NCBI RefSeq assembly: GCF_041053055.1
Contig: NZ_CP163443.1
Coordinates: forward strand, 9,469,001 to 9,533,000
Reading direction: 5' to 3'
Length of the DNA stretch: 64,000 nt
From: Streptomyces sp. R41
GTDB lineage: Bacteria > Actinomycetota > Actinomycetes > Streptomycetales > Streptomycetaceae
Shown: piece by piece, positions 1-8,269 of the stretch
Layout of the letters: the number at the start of each line of letters is the position of its first letter
Numbering within the stretch: the stretch's first letter is position 1
Program-made: the position numbers and the translations under genes
The notes under the pieces: generated by a model
What the model saw: only the letters and a program-made list of their open reading frames with translations
What the model was told of the DNA's origin: nothing
The model's database searches: none

Positions 1-2
1 CC

Positions 3-566
3 TCCGCCCGCAATCCTGGCGGCGGCTACCTGAACGGCGCGCAGGCCCAGGAAGAGGCCCTGTGCCGGGCCTCCGCGCTGTACACGTGCCTCCTGCGGGT
101 CCGGGAGTTCTACGACCACCACCGCGCCCACCGCGACCCGTTCTACACGGACCGTGTCATCCACTCACCCGCCGTGCCCGTCTTCCGCGACGACCGCGGC
201 CGACTCCTCGACGAGCCGTACACGACCGGATTCCTGACCGCCGCGGCACCCAACGCGGGCGTCGTCCTGCGCACCGCTCCGGAGCGCGCGGCCGAGCTGC
301 CGCACGCCCTCGCCGTACGCGGCGAGCGCGTCCTGGAGACCGCCGCGGCGCAGGGCTACCGACGGCTGGTGCTCGGTGCGTGGGGTTGTGGGGTGTTCCG
401 GAACGACCCGGCGCAGGTGGCCGAGGCGTTCAAGGACCTGCTGGTCAAGGGCCGCTTCGAGGGGCACTTCGAGCACGTGGTGTTCGGGATTCTGGACCGC
501 ACGTCGGGTGGGGCGACGCGCAGGGCGTTCGACCAAGCGTTCGCATCTGCGGCGGGGGCCCGCTGA
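3..566 (+). CDS. TIGR02452-type macrodomain protein, 5' end cut by the window
   Basis: The frame is open from base 3, so the N-terminus lies upstream of the window. The visible part begins with a macrodomain-like loop, N-P-G-G-G-Y followed by Q-A-Q-E-E-A-L-C-R. It continues with the aligned core ending LVLGAWGCGVFRND and a C-terminal helix. This layout matches the TIGR02452/DUF2263 family of microbial macrodomain proteins, which are thought to bind or hydrolyse ADP-ribose-type ligands. The Asn and Gly-rich loop expected to contact ADP-ribose is present. The protein would be cytosolic. The substrate is not known. A start codon at 174 exists but would discard the conserved loop, so I reject it. 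Confidence 0.8.
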   Translation, partial: SARNPGGGYLNGAQAQEEALCRASALYTCLLRVREFYDHHRAHRDPFYTDRVIHSPAVPVFRDDRGRLLDEPYTTGFLTAAAPNAGVVLRTAPERAAELPHALAVRGERVLETAAAQGYRRLVLGAWGCGVFRNDPAQVAEAFKDLLVKGRFEGHFEHVVFGILDRTSGGATRRAFDQAFASAAGAR

Positions 567-615
567 AGTGCCCCTTTAGGGGCTGTGACTGAGCGACCAA
601 GTTACGTGCTTCTAC

Positions 616-1187
616 TCAGCGACGGACGCGGTAGCGGATGTGGGTGGCCACCGGCGTGTCGATCACCCGGATGATCTCCAACTCGATCTCCGACGGCAAG
701 ACGTCGAACAGCCGACGGCCACGACCGAGCAGCACCGGGATCTGATGGATCTGCACCTCATCCAGCACTCCGGCCTCGAGCGCCCGTTGCGCCGTGTACG
801 CACCCCGCACCTGCACGTTCTTGTCCCCGGCGGCGGCCTTGGCCTGTGCCATCGCGCTTTCGATCCCGTCGTTCACGTACGTCACCAACGGATAGCCCCA
901 ACGGGCGGCCGGGCCGGGCGGGCGGTGACTGGGCACGAAGATCGGGAGACCGCCGTGATCACCGCCCCAGTGGTCCATGAGCTCGGCAGTCCGCCGTCCC
1001 ACGAGCACCGCACCGGCCGCGTTCCACTCGTCCTGGAATTGCGCGGCCGGCCCGGACGACCGGCCGGACTCGCCGTCGGCGTCGGCCCACTTGTGCAGTC
1101 GCTCGCCATCGTCGCCGCCGAGGAAATCGTCGGTTCGGCGATGTACCCGTCGAGCGACATCGACATGTCGAGCACTGATGCGGACAT
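616..1187 (-). pseudogene. dihydrofolate reductase family (RibD C-terminal) protein, frameshifted
   Basis: The natural N-terminus is MSASVLDMSMSLDGYIAEP, starting at 1187, which is the classic opening of RibD-C/DHFR-like proteins. The rest of the domain, starting DDFLGGDDGERLHKW and running to the stop at 616, is in another frame. The switch falls at about 1140-1146 and is explained by loss of one base (or gain of two) after the Ala-Glu-Pro codons. The second part keeps family features such as AAGDKNVQVRGA and PVLLGRGRRLFD. Family members are NADPH-dependent reductases of about 190 residues, and the two pieces together fit that length. Either this is a recent pseudogene or a sequencing error; a start at 1251 in the second frame gives an unnatural N-terminus. 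Confidence 0.75.
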
Positions 1188-1343
1188 TTCGACCTCCTGC
1201 GGTCTCGAACCAGGCTGGTTTCAATGTGCTGCAGACCTGGCATGGCGGCATTACTCATCGGCCACCGCAGTGGCCGACAGCCCACGGGGCATGGGGTCCG
1301 CGCGTGGAAAAGGGGCTGCAGGCATGCAGGGCCTGCGTGTTAC

Positions 1344-1991
1344 ATGGGTTTCATGGTGTCTACCGACCGACTGCTGGCCTTCACGGCCATGTCGTTCTTG
1401 CTGATCGTGATACCCGGTCCCAGCGTGCTGTTCGTGATCGGGCGGGCGTTGGCGCAGGGGCGGCGTGCCGCGCTGACCACGGTCGCGGGGAACACGCTGG
1501 GAGCCTACGTACTCGTCGTGGCCGTGGCGCTCGGGGTGGGGGCCGTTGTGGAGCGTTCGGTCCTCGTCTTCACAGCCCTGAAGCTCGTGGGCGCCGCGTA
1601 TCTGGTGTATCTCGGTGTCAAAGCGGTGCGGCAGCGCGGGTCGTTGCATGCCGCGTTCACCGGTGACGTTCCCACGCGTGGCAGCCTGCGCACATTGTGG
1701 GAGGGCTTCGCGGTCGGCGTGGCCAATCCCAAGACCATCGTGTTCTTCGCCGCCGTGCTGCCTCAGTTCGTCGACCGTGGCCAGGGGCACGTCACGGTTC
1801 AAATGCTGTTGCTCGGTCTGGTCTTCAACGTCATCGCGGTGGCTTCTGACAGCGTGTGGGGATTGGTCGCGGCCACCGCGCGGAGCTGGTTTGCCCGTTC
1901 ACCGCAGCGGCTCGCGATGGTCGGCGGGGTTGGTGGGCTCACGATGATCGGTCTCGGTGTCACCGTCGCCGCGACAGGCCGCAAGGATTAG
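1344..1991 (+). CDS. LysE-family exporter
   Basis: This is a small integral membrane protein of the LysE/RhtB superfamily, which exports amino acids and related metabolites across the cytoplasmic membrane. The sequence shows the N-terminal helix with the family motif around IPGPSVLFVIGRAL, then GNTLGAYVLVVAVALGVG, LKLVGAAYLVYLGVKA and the conserved VGVANPKTIVFFAAVLPQF. Five to six hydrophobic segments are visible, and 215 residues is normal. The longest open frame starts at 1224 but adds 40 non-family residues, so the start is 1344 or the ATG at 1353. It reads away from the frameshifted reductase gene. The substrate cannot be told from sequence. Confidence 0.88.
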   Translation: MGFMVSTDRLLAFTAMSFLLIVIPGPSVLFVIGRALAQGRRAALTTVAGNTLGAYVLVVAVALGVGAVVERSVLVFTALKLVGAAYLVYLGVKAVRQRGSLHAAFTGDVPTRGSLRTLWEGFAVGVANPKTIVFFAAVLPQFVDRGQGHVTVQMLLLGLVFNVIAVASDSVWGLVAATARSWFARSPQRLAMVGGVGGLTMIGLGVTVAATGRKD

Positions 1992-2185
1992 GTTCCGCCC
2001 CGCAGATTCATATGCCGGTTTTGGATCAGAGCAGAGCCGTAGCCGGCAGAGCGATCGCGGGCGGAGGTCCCTGGCCCAGGGCGCCGCGCCACGATGGGGC
2101 GCTCGTAGAAGAACCGCTCCAGCGCTCCGGCGACGATGTGGGTGAGCGCCGCGATGAGGGCGAAGACCTGGGTCACGAGGTTCAC
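1988..2185 (-). pseudogene. truncated DUF1304-like membrane protein
   Basis: From a GTG at 2185 the minus strand encodes VNLVTQVFALIAALTHIVA followed by GALERFFYERPIVARR. This resembles the first helix and the conserved ERP segment of DUF1304 membrane proteins. Those proteins usually have about 120 residues and four helices; here the similarity ends after about 35 residues and the frame runs on in low-complexity sequence to 1988. I read it as the remains of a deleted gene between the convergent LysE gene and the next locus. The match is from memory of the family pattern, so the call is moderate. Confidence 0.4.
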
Positions 2186-2272
2186 GGTTCGGAGCGTCCG
2201 TCTCTGCCCGGAGATCGGCAAGAGCCTGCGGTCTCGGTCGCAGCGAGGGCCGGGCGCTGCTAGCTTGCGGCC

Positions 2273-2929
2273 GTGGATCTCTTCTCCCGCTCGTGGACAG
2301 CGTTGCGCACAGCGGTCGCCGAACTCCCGGACGAGGACTTCGCGCGGCCGTCCGGCTGCGCCGGCTGGCTCGTACGGGACTTGGTGTGCCACCTGATCAT
2401 CGACGCTCAGGACGTCCTGATCACCCTCGTCACCCCCGCCGAAACGGAACCGACCCGGGACGCGGTGACCTACTGGGATGTCGCCGAGACGCCGCCGACC
2501 GGCGACGACCCGCTCGACGCGCTGACTGTCCGTCTGGCCGCCGCGTACGAAGAGCCGTGGCTGCTCAAGTTCCATCTCGACGACATCGGTTCGGCCGCCG
2601 GTCGCGCCGCCGGACTCGCGGATCCCGCGCTCCGGGTCGGCACCCGCGACGAGGTGCTCACCGCGGGCGACTACCTCTGCGCGTACGTCCTGGAATGGAC
2701 GCTGCACCACCTCGACCTGATCGCACACCTCGCGGACGCGGCGGAGCCACCCGCCGAGGGGCTCGCCCGGTCGCGCGAGCTGCTGGAGAAGATCGCCGGT
2801 GCGGCGTTTCCCCCGTCGTTCTCCGACAAGGACGCGCTGCTGATCGGCACCGGACGGCGTGCCCCGGCCGAAGCGGAGAAGGCCGAACTGGGTGAGCTGG
2901 CCGCGAAACTCCCGCTCGTCCTCGGCTGA
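2273..2929 (+). CDS. maleylpyruvate isomerase N-terminal (DinB-like) family protein
   Basis: The 218-residue protein starts at a GTG at 2273. It has the four-helix MDMPI_N/DinB_2 pattern common in actinobacteria: an N-terminal helix ending LPDEDFARPSGCAGWLVRDLVCHL, a central His (CAYVLEWTLHHLDL), and a C-terminal helix with the TGRR segment. Relatives are metal-binding, mycothiol-dependent transferases or isomerases. The His of VCHL and the His pair of LHHLDL are candidate metal ligands. Length is typical for the short form without a sterol-carrier domain. The substrate is unknown. It stands alone, with about 250 gene-free bases on each side. Confidence 0.8.
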   Translation: MDLFSRSWTALRTAVAELPDEDFARPSGCAGWLVRDLVCHLIIDAQDVLITLVTPAETEPTRDAVTYWDVAETPPTGDDPLDALTVRLAAAYEEPWLLKFHLDDIGSAAGRAAGLADPALRVGTRDEVLTAGDYLCAYVLEWTLHHLDLIAHLADAAEPPAEGLARSRELLEKIAGAAFPPSFSDKDALLIGTGRRAPAEAEKAELGELAAKLPLVLG

Positions 2930-3184
2930 TCGGTCCGAGGGTGATCGTCTGGCTCAACAGGACCTTCGGCGCGCGCAAGACCTGCCGTACGTGACCGCGG
3001 TTGTCAGTTCCCGGGGCGCACTCGCCTCGGCCGACTTCGACGCTTGGCGCGGCCGACTGAGCGGTTGTCACCGCGCTTCCGTGATGGCTACGCGGTCTGA
3101 CGGAACGCCGCCGCGCTTGGAGCGTGCGGTCGTCGTTGCCAAATCCCGTTGAGATGCCGCCGTACGTGGGGAGAGTCTGTGGGC

Positions 3185-3736
3185 ATGGAGTTCTTCTGTT
3201 ACCACCGCGACCGGCCCGGCTCCGTCACGCTGCGCAACGAGCTGCTGGAAGAGCACTGGTCCTACATGGACCGGTACGAGAGGGAGATGATCGCCCGCGG
3301 CCCGACCCTCTCCAGCGACGGAGACACGCCCACCGGCAGTGTGCACATCGTCGACCTGCCAGATTCCGCCGCCGCCCGCGCGTTCGCCTTCAACGAGCCC
3401 AACTATCAGGCCGGCGCGTACCGGGACGTGCTGCTGCGCAGATGGCGCAACATGCTGGGACGCACCATGTGGGATTTCCCTGGTGGCCGGACCGGTGGCA
3501 GCCGGTATCTGGTGCTCGGCCTCGGCGCGGGGCAGGCCGCCGACCTCATCGTGCCGCCCGACCGTGACGAGCTGATCGCGTACGGGCCGCTGCTGTCCGA
3601 CGACGGCGCCACCTGGCTGGGTACGGCGGTGCTGCTCCGGGCCCCGGACCCGGACACGGCACGCGCCGTCCTGACCCCGGACCGGCATGCCCACATCGAA
3701 GTCCACGACTGGCAGTTCGGCGGGCGGCCGTCATGA
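3185..3736 (+). CDS. YCII-domain protein, two copies in tandem
   Basis: The 183-residue protein contains two YCII-like (ferredoxin-fold) halves. The first spans about residues 1-95 (MEFFCYHRDRPG through EHWSYMDRYEREMIARGPTL). The second spans about 100-183 (RYLVLGLGAG through LIAYGPLLSDDGATWLGTA). Each half ends with a region like PDRHAHIEVHDW. YCII proteins are small enzymes or dimeric ligand-binding proteins, often with a His/Asp pair. I place the start at ATG 3185 because a GGGGAGAG ribosome site at 3168-3175 is correctly spaced. The GTG at 3179 and the upstream ATG at 3149 are less well placed. The function is unknown. Confidence 0.75.
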   Translation: MEFFCYHRDRPGSVTLRNELLEEHWSYMDRYEREMIARGPTLSSDGDTPTGSVHIVDLPDSAAARAFAFNEPNYQAGAYRDVLLRRWRNMLGRTMWDFPGGRTGGSRYLVLGLGAGQAADLIVPPDRDELIAYGPLLSDDGATWLGTAVLLRAPDPDTARAVLTPDRHAHIEVHDWQFGGRPS

Positions 3737-3901
3737 ACCAAGTCATCACGCAAGCACGACCACAACCAACTGAGCCGCTCGGTCACAGGGGCGCAGGGCT
3801 GTGACATACGCGGCTCAGCCGCGCGGGCGCGACCAGCCACAACCGACACGCGGTGTCTTCACTGCCCTGGAAGCGCCTTCACGGCCCTGGAAACGCGGCG
3901 C

Positions 3902-4348
3902 TCAACGCCACCCGTACCGCTCCCGCAACCGATGCACCACCGAATTGAACCGCATCCGATCCAGCGCACACGCCTCCCGCCGCATCCCCTCCTCATGCAG
4001 CCGCAGCACGCGATCCACGTCCACCCACGAGTCGCGCCCGGACCGGTCCCATGGACCGGAGCCGATCGGCACCCACTCCCGGTCGCCGTCGTGCCGCTTG
4101 CTGGAGAGCTGCACGGCGAGGAAGGTGCCGGCGGCCTCGCGTGCGACGACGAGCACCGGACGGTCCTTGCCCCGCCCGTCGTTCTCCTCGAAGGGCACCC
4201 ACGTCCAGACGATCTCACCGGGATCGGGGTCGCCGTCATGCGCGGGGGAGTACTCGGTCCGCACTCGCCCCACCTCGCGGGGCTCGGCCTCGGTGGTCGC
4301 GGTGGGCCCGTAGCGGCCGGGAACATCTTCGTCGGTAAAGGCAGTCAC
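3902..4348 (-). CDS. type II toxin-antitoxin PemK/MazF-family toxin-like protein
   Basis: The protein has the actinobacterial PemK/MazF layout: an acidic N-terminal extension (TAFTDEDVPGRYGPTATTEA), then PGEIVWTWVPFEENDGRGKDRPVLVVAREAAG. The PGEIVW and KDRPVLVV strands are typical of the SH3-like MazF fold. Next come SSKRHDGDREWVPIGSG and a C-terminal helical part. MazF-family proteins are sequence-specific endoribonucleases. No antitoxin gene is next to it, as is usual for this Streptomyces subgroup, so it may not act as a classical toxin. The start is uncertain: the frame is open to 4402, but the family N-terminus fits the GTG at 4348. No clear ribosome site is seen. Confidence 0.78.
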   Translation of the reverse strand: MTAFTDEDVPGRYGPTATTEAEPREVGRVRTEYSPAHDGDPDPGEIVWTWVPFEENDGRGKDRPVLVVAREAAGTFLAVQLSSKRHDGDREWVPIGSGPWDRSGRDSWVDVDRVLRLHEEGMRREACALDRMRFNSVVHRLRERYGWR

Positions 4349-4461
4349 GGGGGCCACGTTAGAGCCTGTGCCCCGCGGGTCGCCGAGCAGGGCCGTACAC
4401 ACGTGACTTCGGGCGTACGGAGATCAACTCCCGTACGCCCGAAGCCTCACGCCTCAGCTAT

Positions 4462-5946
4462 TCACCCCTCGTCCTTCTCCACCGGTACCTTCTCGGTGCG
4501 CGGCGGTACGAACCCGTTGAGCCCGGGCGCCGTGCCGTTGCCCGCCGTCCCGTTCTGGTTCATCGACGCGAGCAACTGGCGTGCCAGGCCCAGGCCCGTG
4601 CCGCCCATGGTGAGCGCCTTGGCGAACATGTCCGACATGCCGTCGGCGCCGTTGAGCAGCACCATGTGCTCGACGTTGCCGAACGCGCTCGCGCCCGCCT
4701 GGACGATCTCCGGCCAGTTCTCGGCGAGTTGCTGGGCGACGACGGCCTCCTGGTTCTCGGCGAGGGCGGCGGCCCGCGCCTTGATGGCCTCGGCCTCCGC
4801 CAGACCCTGCGCACGGGTCGCCTCGGCCGTCGCCAGACCCTTGGCCTGAGCGGCGGCGGCCTCGGCCTCACCGGTGGCGCGGGTCGCCGACGCGGCGGCC
4901 GCGCCCCGGGCCTTGGTCGCCTCGGCGTCCGCGTTGGCGGCCGTCTTGACCCGGGTCGCCTCGGCCGCGGCCGCCAGCTCGGTCTCCTTCGCCTTGGCCT
5001 GCGCGGCCGAAATGCGCGCGTCACGCTCGGCCTCGGCCCGCGCGCGGATCTCGTACGCCTTGGCGTCCGCCGGCTTGCGGACGTCCGCCTGGAGCTGCTG
5101 CTCGCGGCGGTGCGCCTCGAGTTCGGCGACGCGTGTCTCCTGTACGACGACGTCCTGCTGGGCGGCCGCGAAGGCGAGCGGTCCGGCCTGCTGGGCCTTG
5201 GCGGCCGCCTTGTCGCGCTCGGCCTGGTAGCCGGCCTGCAGGATCTCGCTGTCCCGGGTGGCTTCCGACATCCGGGCCGCGGCCTGCTGCTCGGCCTCGG
5301 TGGCGAGACGATTCGCCTCCGCCTGCGCGATCCGCGCGTCCCGCTGGACGGCGGCGGCGTGCGGCATCGCGAGGTTCTTGATGTACCCGGTCGGGTCCTC
5401 GATCTCGTGGATCTGCAGTGAGTCGACGATCAGACCCAGCTTCTCCATCTCCGTACCGCAGGCGGCCCGGGTCTGGCCGGTCAGCTTCTCGCGGTCGCGG
5501 ATCATGTCCTCGACGGTCAACCCGCCGACGATGGACCGCAGATGACCGGCGAACACGTTGTGCACCCGCTCCGCCATCAGCTTCTGCTGGTCGAGGAAGC
5601 GGCGGCCCGCGTTGGCGATCGACACGAAGTCGTCGCCCACCTTGAAGATGACCACGCCCCGCACCTTGAGCGGGATGCCCTGGTGCGTCACGCAGTCCAC
5701 GTGCAGCTCGGTCTCGTTGAGGTCGAGCGAGATCTTGCGCACCGCCTGCACGCCCGGCAGCACCAGCGTGCCGCGCCCCGTCACGATGCGGAATCCCATG
5801 CCTTCTTCAAGGCCTTCGGTCCGATGCTTCGAACCGGAGATGATCAGTGCTTCGTTGGGCTCCGCGACGCGCCACATGAGCTTGAAGACCACAACGATGA
5901 AGATCAGTGCGAGGACAACCGCCCCCGCCACGACGCCGACAACCAT
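4462..5946 (-). CDS. flotillin-like SPFH-domain membrane scaffold protein
   Basis: The protein begins with one strong transmembrane helix (VVGVVAGAVVLALIFIVVVF). The SPFH domain covers about residues 25-220 (WRVAEPNEALIISG, GRGTLVLPGVQ, DCVTHQGIPLKVRGVVIFKVG). A long Ala/Glu-rich coiled coil spans about 225-420 with many AEAxA repeats, and a short C-terminal tail follows. Bacterial flotillins organise membrane microdomains; this one would be anchored at the cytoplasmic membrane. Length matches the family. The start at 5946 is chosen because an AAAGGGGG ribosome site at 5956-5963 is spaced for it; ATGs at 5952 and 5967 are too close to or upstream of that site. The NfeD-like small gene upstream on the same strand is the expected partner. 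Confidence 0.9.
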   Translation of the reverse strand: MVVGVVAGAVVLALIFIVVVFKLMWRVAEPNEALIISGSKHRTEGLEEGMGFRIVTGRGTLVLPGVQAVRKISLDLNETELHVDCVTHQGIPLKVRGVVIFKVGDDFVSIANAGRRFLDQQKLMAERVHNVFAGHLRSIVGGLTVEDMIRDREKLTGQTRAACGTEMEKLGLIVDSLQIHEIEDPTGYIKNLAMPHAAAVQRDARIAQAEANRLATEAEQQAAARMSEATRDSEILQAGYQAERDKAAAKAQQAGPLAFAAAQQDVVVQETRVAELEAHRREQQLQADVRKPADAKAYEIRARAEAERDARISAAQAKAKETELAAAAEATRVKTAANADAEATKARGAAAASATRATGEAEAAAAQAKGLATAEATRAQGLAEAEAIKARAAALAENQEAVVAQQLAENWPEIVQAGASAFGNVEHMVLLNGADGMSDMFAKALTMGGTGLGLARQLLASMNQNGTAGNGTAPGLNGFVPPRTEKVPVEKDEG

Positions 5947-5967
5947 CGGCATACGCCCCCTTTGCAT

Positions 5968-6084
5968 GGTGCCCTATCGGCACCGAACGAACGGGAGTGT
6001 GCTCCTGTGCAAGGCCGGGATCCAGACGCTGACGGATCCTTGTTGCAATCTTGACGCGGACGGCTCTCACCTGGGGCGGGACCC
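5968..6084 (-). promoter_or_regulatory. 5' region of the flotillin gene, no motif assigned
   Basis: These 117 bases separate the flotillin start from the tandem repeats that end the small upstream gene. They would have to contain any separate promoter for the flotillin gene. I see no convincing -10/-35 pair. Confidence 0.2.
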
Positions 6085-6200
6085 GCACAGACGAGCTGTC
6101 AACTGTCGTACGCCCGCCGGACCGTGCACAGACGAGCCGTCAACTGTCCTACGCCGGCCGGACCGTGCACAGCCGGGCTGTCAACTGTCGTACGCCGCCG
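6085..6200. repeat. three tandem 41-bp direct repeats
   Basis: Units start at 6085, 6126 and 6167 and share GCACAGACGAGCTGTCAACT (first unit; others differ at a few bases), then GTCNTACGCC. The third unit overlaps the 3' end and stop codon of the small gene 6181-6399. The array therefore looks like duplication of that gene's last codons (AAYDS-stop read on the minus strand) into its downstream region. Units are about 90 percent alike. Confidence 0.8.
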
Positions 6201-6399
6201 ACACGTAGACGGTCCGAGGCGGCAGATACTCCACCACCATCACCACCGTGCCCCGCTCGATGCGCTCCTTCGCGGACGCGGGATACGCGAGGAAGTGCTC
6301 GGCGCCGCCGCGCACCCGGACGATCACCTCGCCGACGAGCCCGGGTCCGACCGTACCGGTCACGCGCCCCATCAACCCGACCATCGACACATCGTCCAT
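6181..6399 (-). CDS. small NfeD-like (OB-fold) protein, flotillin partner
   Basis: The 72-residue protein has the beta-rich pattern GLMGRVTGTVGPGLVGEVIVRVRGGAEHFLAY followed by GTVVMVVEYLPPRTVYV. This is how the soluble OB-fold domain of NfeD proteins reads (a Gly-rich opening, a short loop, then the VVxVxG and VYV strands). NfeD genes are usual neighbours of flotillin/SPFH genes, and this one is directly upstream of one on the same strand. It has no membrane helix. The start may be 6399 or 6405. The fold call is by pattern, not by strong identity. Confidence 0.6.
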   Translation of the reverse strand: MDDVSMVGLMGRVTGTVGPGLVGEVIVRVRGGAEHFLAYPASAKERIERGTVVMVVEYLPPRTVYVSAAYDS

Positions 6400-6490
6400 G
6401 GTCACAGACTAACGACCGGCAACGGAGTGAGTCTGTGCCCGCCTCGGGAATGACGGTGCATCAGCACTCGTCGACGGTCGACGCCGGTCC

Positions 6491-7200
6491 TCAGGGCAGG
6501 TGCCGGATGTCGTGCGGGTGGCTGTCCGCGCGCAGCCGCGCGGCGTCGTGGCCGGGTGGGGCGCCGAACAGGCGGCGGTACTCGCGGCTGAATTGGGAGG
6601 GGCTGTCGTAGCCGACGAGATGTCCGACGCCGGCGACATCGTCCGGGCGGGCGACCAACAATGAGCGGGCTTCCTGCAGGCGGATGCGTTTTTGGAACTG
6701 CAAGGGGCTCATGGTCGTGACGGCGCGGAAGTGCCGGTGGAACGCGGACGGGCTCATCCCCGCCAGCCGCGCGAGGTCCTCGATGCGCATCGGTTCGGCG
6801 TAGTTGCCGCGAATCCACCGGATAGCCCGGCTGACGTGGGAGAGGCCGCTGTCGGCCAGGCCGATCTGGCGGATCATGCCGCCGTGCGGGCCGGTGAGCA
6901 GCCGCCAGAGGATCTCCCGCTCGATCAGCGGGGCGAGCACGTGTGCGTCCGCGGGGTGGTCGAGCAGTCGGAGCATGCGGGCCAGCGCGTCGAGCAGCTC
7001 GGGGCCGGCCTCGCCCGTCGCGATCGCGGGCGGGGCGGCCGTGCCGCGCGACCGCTGTCCGGCCGGGGCCTCCAGCAGCAGCGGGGCGATGGCGGCGGGG
7101 CGCAGCACCAACCCCAGGGCCAGCGACGGGGCTTGTGGGGTGGCGTCGAGGAAATGACCGGTGACGGGCAGGTCGGCGGTCACCACGAGGCACTGCGGGT
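6491..7200 (-). pseudogene. AraC-family regulator lacking its N-terminal third
   Basis: The C-terminal part is a complete AraC DNA-binding domain with two helix-turn-helix units. The first is around EPMRIEDLARLAGMSPSAFHRHF and the second around VGHLVGYDSPSQFSREYRRLFG. Before it lies the end of the AraC_N (IPR009594-type) domain, starting CLVVTADLPVTGH. In relatives about 100 residues precede that segment. Here the similarity stops at about 7195, where the minus frame runs without a stop into the antisense of the neighbouring aldo/keto reductase. No natural start codon remains. The gene has lost its 5' end in a deletion shared with the reductase, so it is probably not expressed as a proper regulator. 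Confidence 0.8.
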
Positions 7201-8227
7201 CAGCCCGTTCGCGCTCGGCGCGATGACCTTCGGCGAGGATCCCGGCGGCGCCGGATGCAGCGTCGAGGAGTCGGAGAAGATCCTCGCGACCTACCTGGAC
7301 CTCGGCGTCGACACCGCGAACTTCTACACCAACGGTCACTCGGAGAAGATCCTCGGCGACTGGTTCGCCGCCCGTCCCGGCCGGCGCGATCACGTGGTGC
7401 TGGCGTCGAAGTTCTTCGGCAACCTCTACCCCGGTGACCCCAACGGCGGCGGTGCGGGCCGCTCGTCGATCATCGCCCAGCTCGACGAGACCCTGCGCCG
7501 CCTGCGTACCGACTACCTGGACCTGTACTGGCTGCACAACTGGGACCGGCGCACTCCGATCGAGGAGACGCTGCGCACCCTCGACGACCTGGTCCGGGCC
7601 GGAAAGATCCGCTACATCGGGTTCTCCAACACGCCGGGCTGGGTCACCGCCCAGGCCCAGACCACCGCGCTGCTGAAGGGATGGACCCCGCTGATCGCGC
7701 TGCAGGTCGAGTACTCGCTGCTGGCGCGCACGGTCGAGGGCGAACTCGCGCCGCTCGCGCTCGATCAGGGCATGGCGCTGGTTCCCTGGAGCCCGCTGAA
7801 GAACGGCTTCCTGTCCGGCAAGTACCGGCGCGACACCCAGGTCACCGACTCCGCCCGCACGGCCTTCGTCGGCGGCCCCAGCGAGGACGAGTTCACGGTC
7901 ATCGACACCGTCGCCGCCATCGCCGACGAGCTCGGCACCACCTCCGCGGCGGTGTCGCTGGCCTGGCTGCGCGCCCGCGAGGGCACCGTAGTGCCCATCA
8001 TCGGCGCCCGTCGCGTGGACCATCTGGCCGACAACATCGCCGGCCTGGAGGTGACGCTCACCCCCGAGCACCTGCACACGCTCGACGAGGTCTCGGCCCC
8101 GACCCTGAGCTACCCGGCACCGATGCATGGTGCGCTGCGGGCGATGCTGCAGTTCGCGGGGACCACCGTCGACGGTGAAGCGTCCACCGTGTATCCACCG
8201 CTGCTGCAGAGTGCCGTCCGCTACTGA
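7154..8227 (+). CDS. aldo/keto reductase with a replaced N-terminus
   Basis: From the codons for LRVSPFALGAMTFGE onward this is a normal NADP-dependent aldo/keto reductase of the AKR11/13-like bacterial group. It has ATYLDLGVDTANFY (Asp and Tyr of the catalytic set), VVLASKFF (Lys), DYLDLYWLHNWD (His) and a C-terminal cofactor segment VVPIIGARRVDHL. The usual first strand is missing: upstream codons come from the antisense of the truncated AraC gene. An in-frame ATG at 7154 would add about 14 non-family residues in its place, so a near full-length protein could still be made. The original promoter is gone. Expression and activity are doubtful. Confidence 0.7.
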   Translation: MTGDGQVGGHHEALRVSPFALGAMTFGEDPGGAGCSVEESEKILATYLDLGVDTANFYTNGHSEKILGDWFAARPGRRDHVVLASKFFGNLYPGDPNGGGAGRSSIIAQLDETLRRLRTDYLDLYWLHNWDRRTPIEETLRTLDDLVRAGKIRYIGFSNTPGWVTAQAQTTALLKGWTPLIALQVEYSLLARTVEGELAPLALDQGMALVPWSPLKNGFLSGKYRRDTQVTDSARTAFVGGPSEDEFTVIDTVAAIADELGTTSAAVSLAWLRAREGTVVPIIGARRVDHLADNIAGLEVTLTPEHLHTLDEVSAPTLSYPAPMHGALRAMLQFAGTTVDGEASTVYPPLLQSAVRY

Positions 8228-8269
8228 GGATGCGTGCTGGACTCACGCGGTCGTGGCGCCGGAACTCGC

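Noticed and set aside
6491..8128. 545-codon open frame on the minus strand across the AraC remnant and the aldo/keto reductase
   Set aside because: The upstream half is the antisense of the reductase and shows no family pattern; only the AraC end is real.
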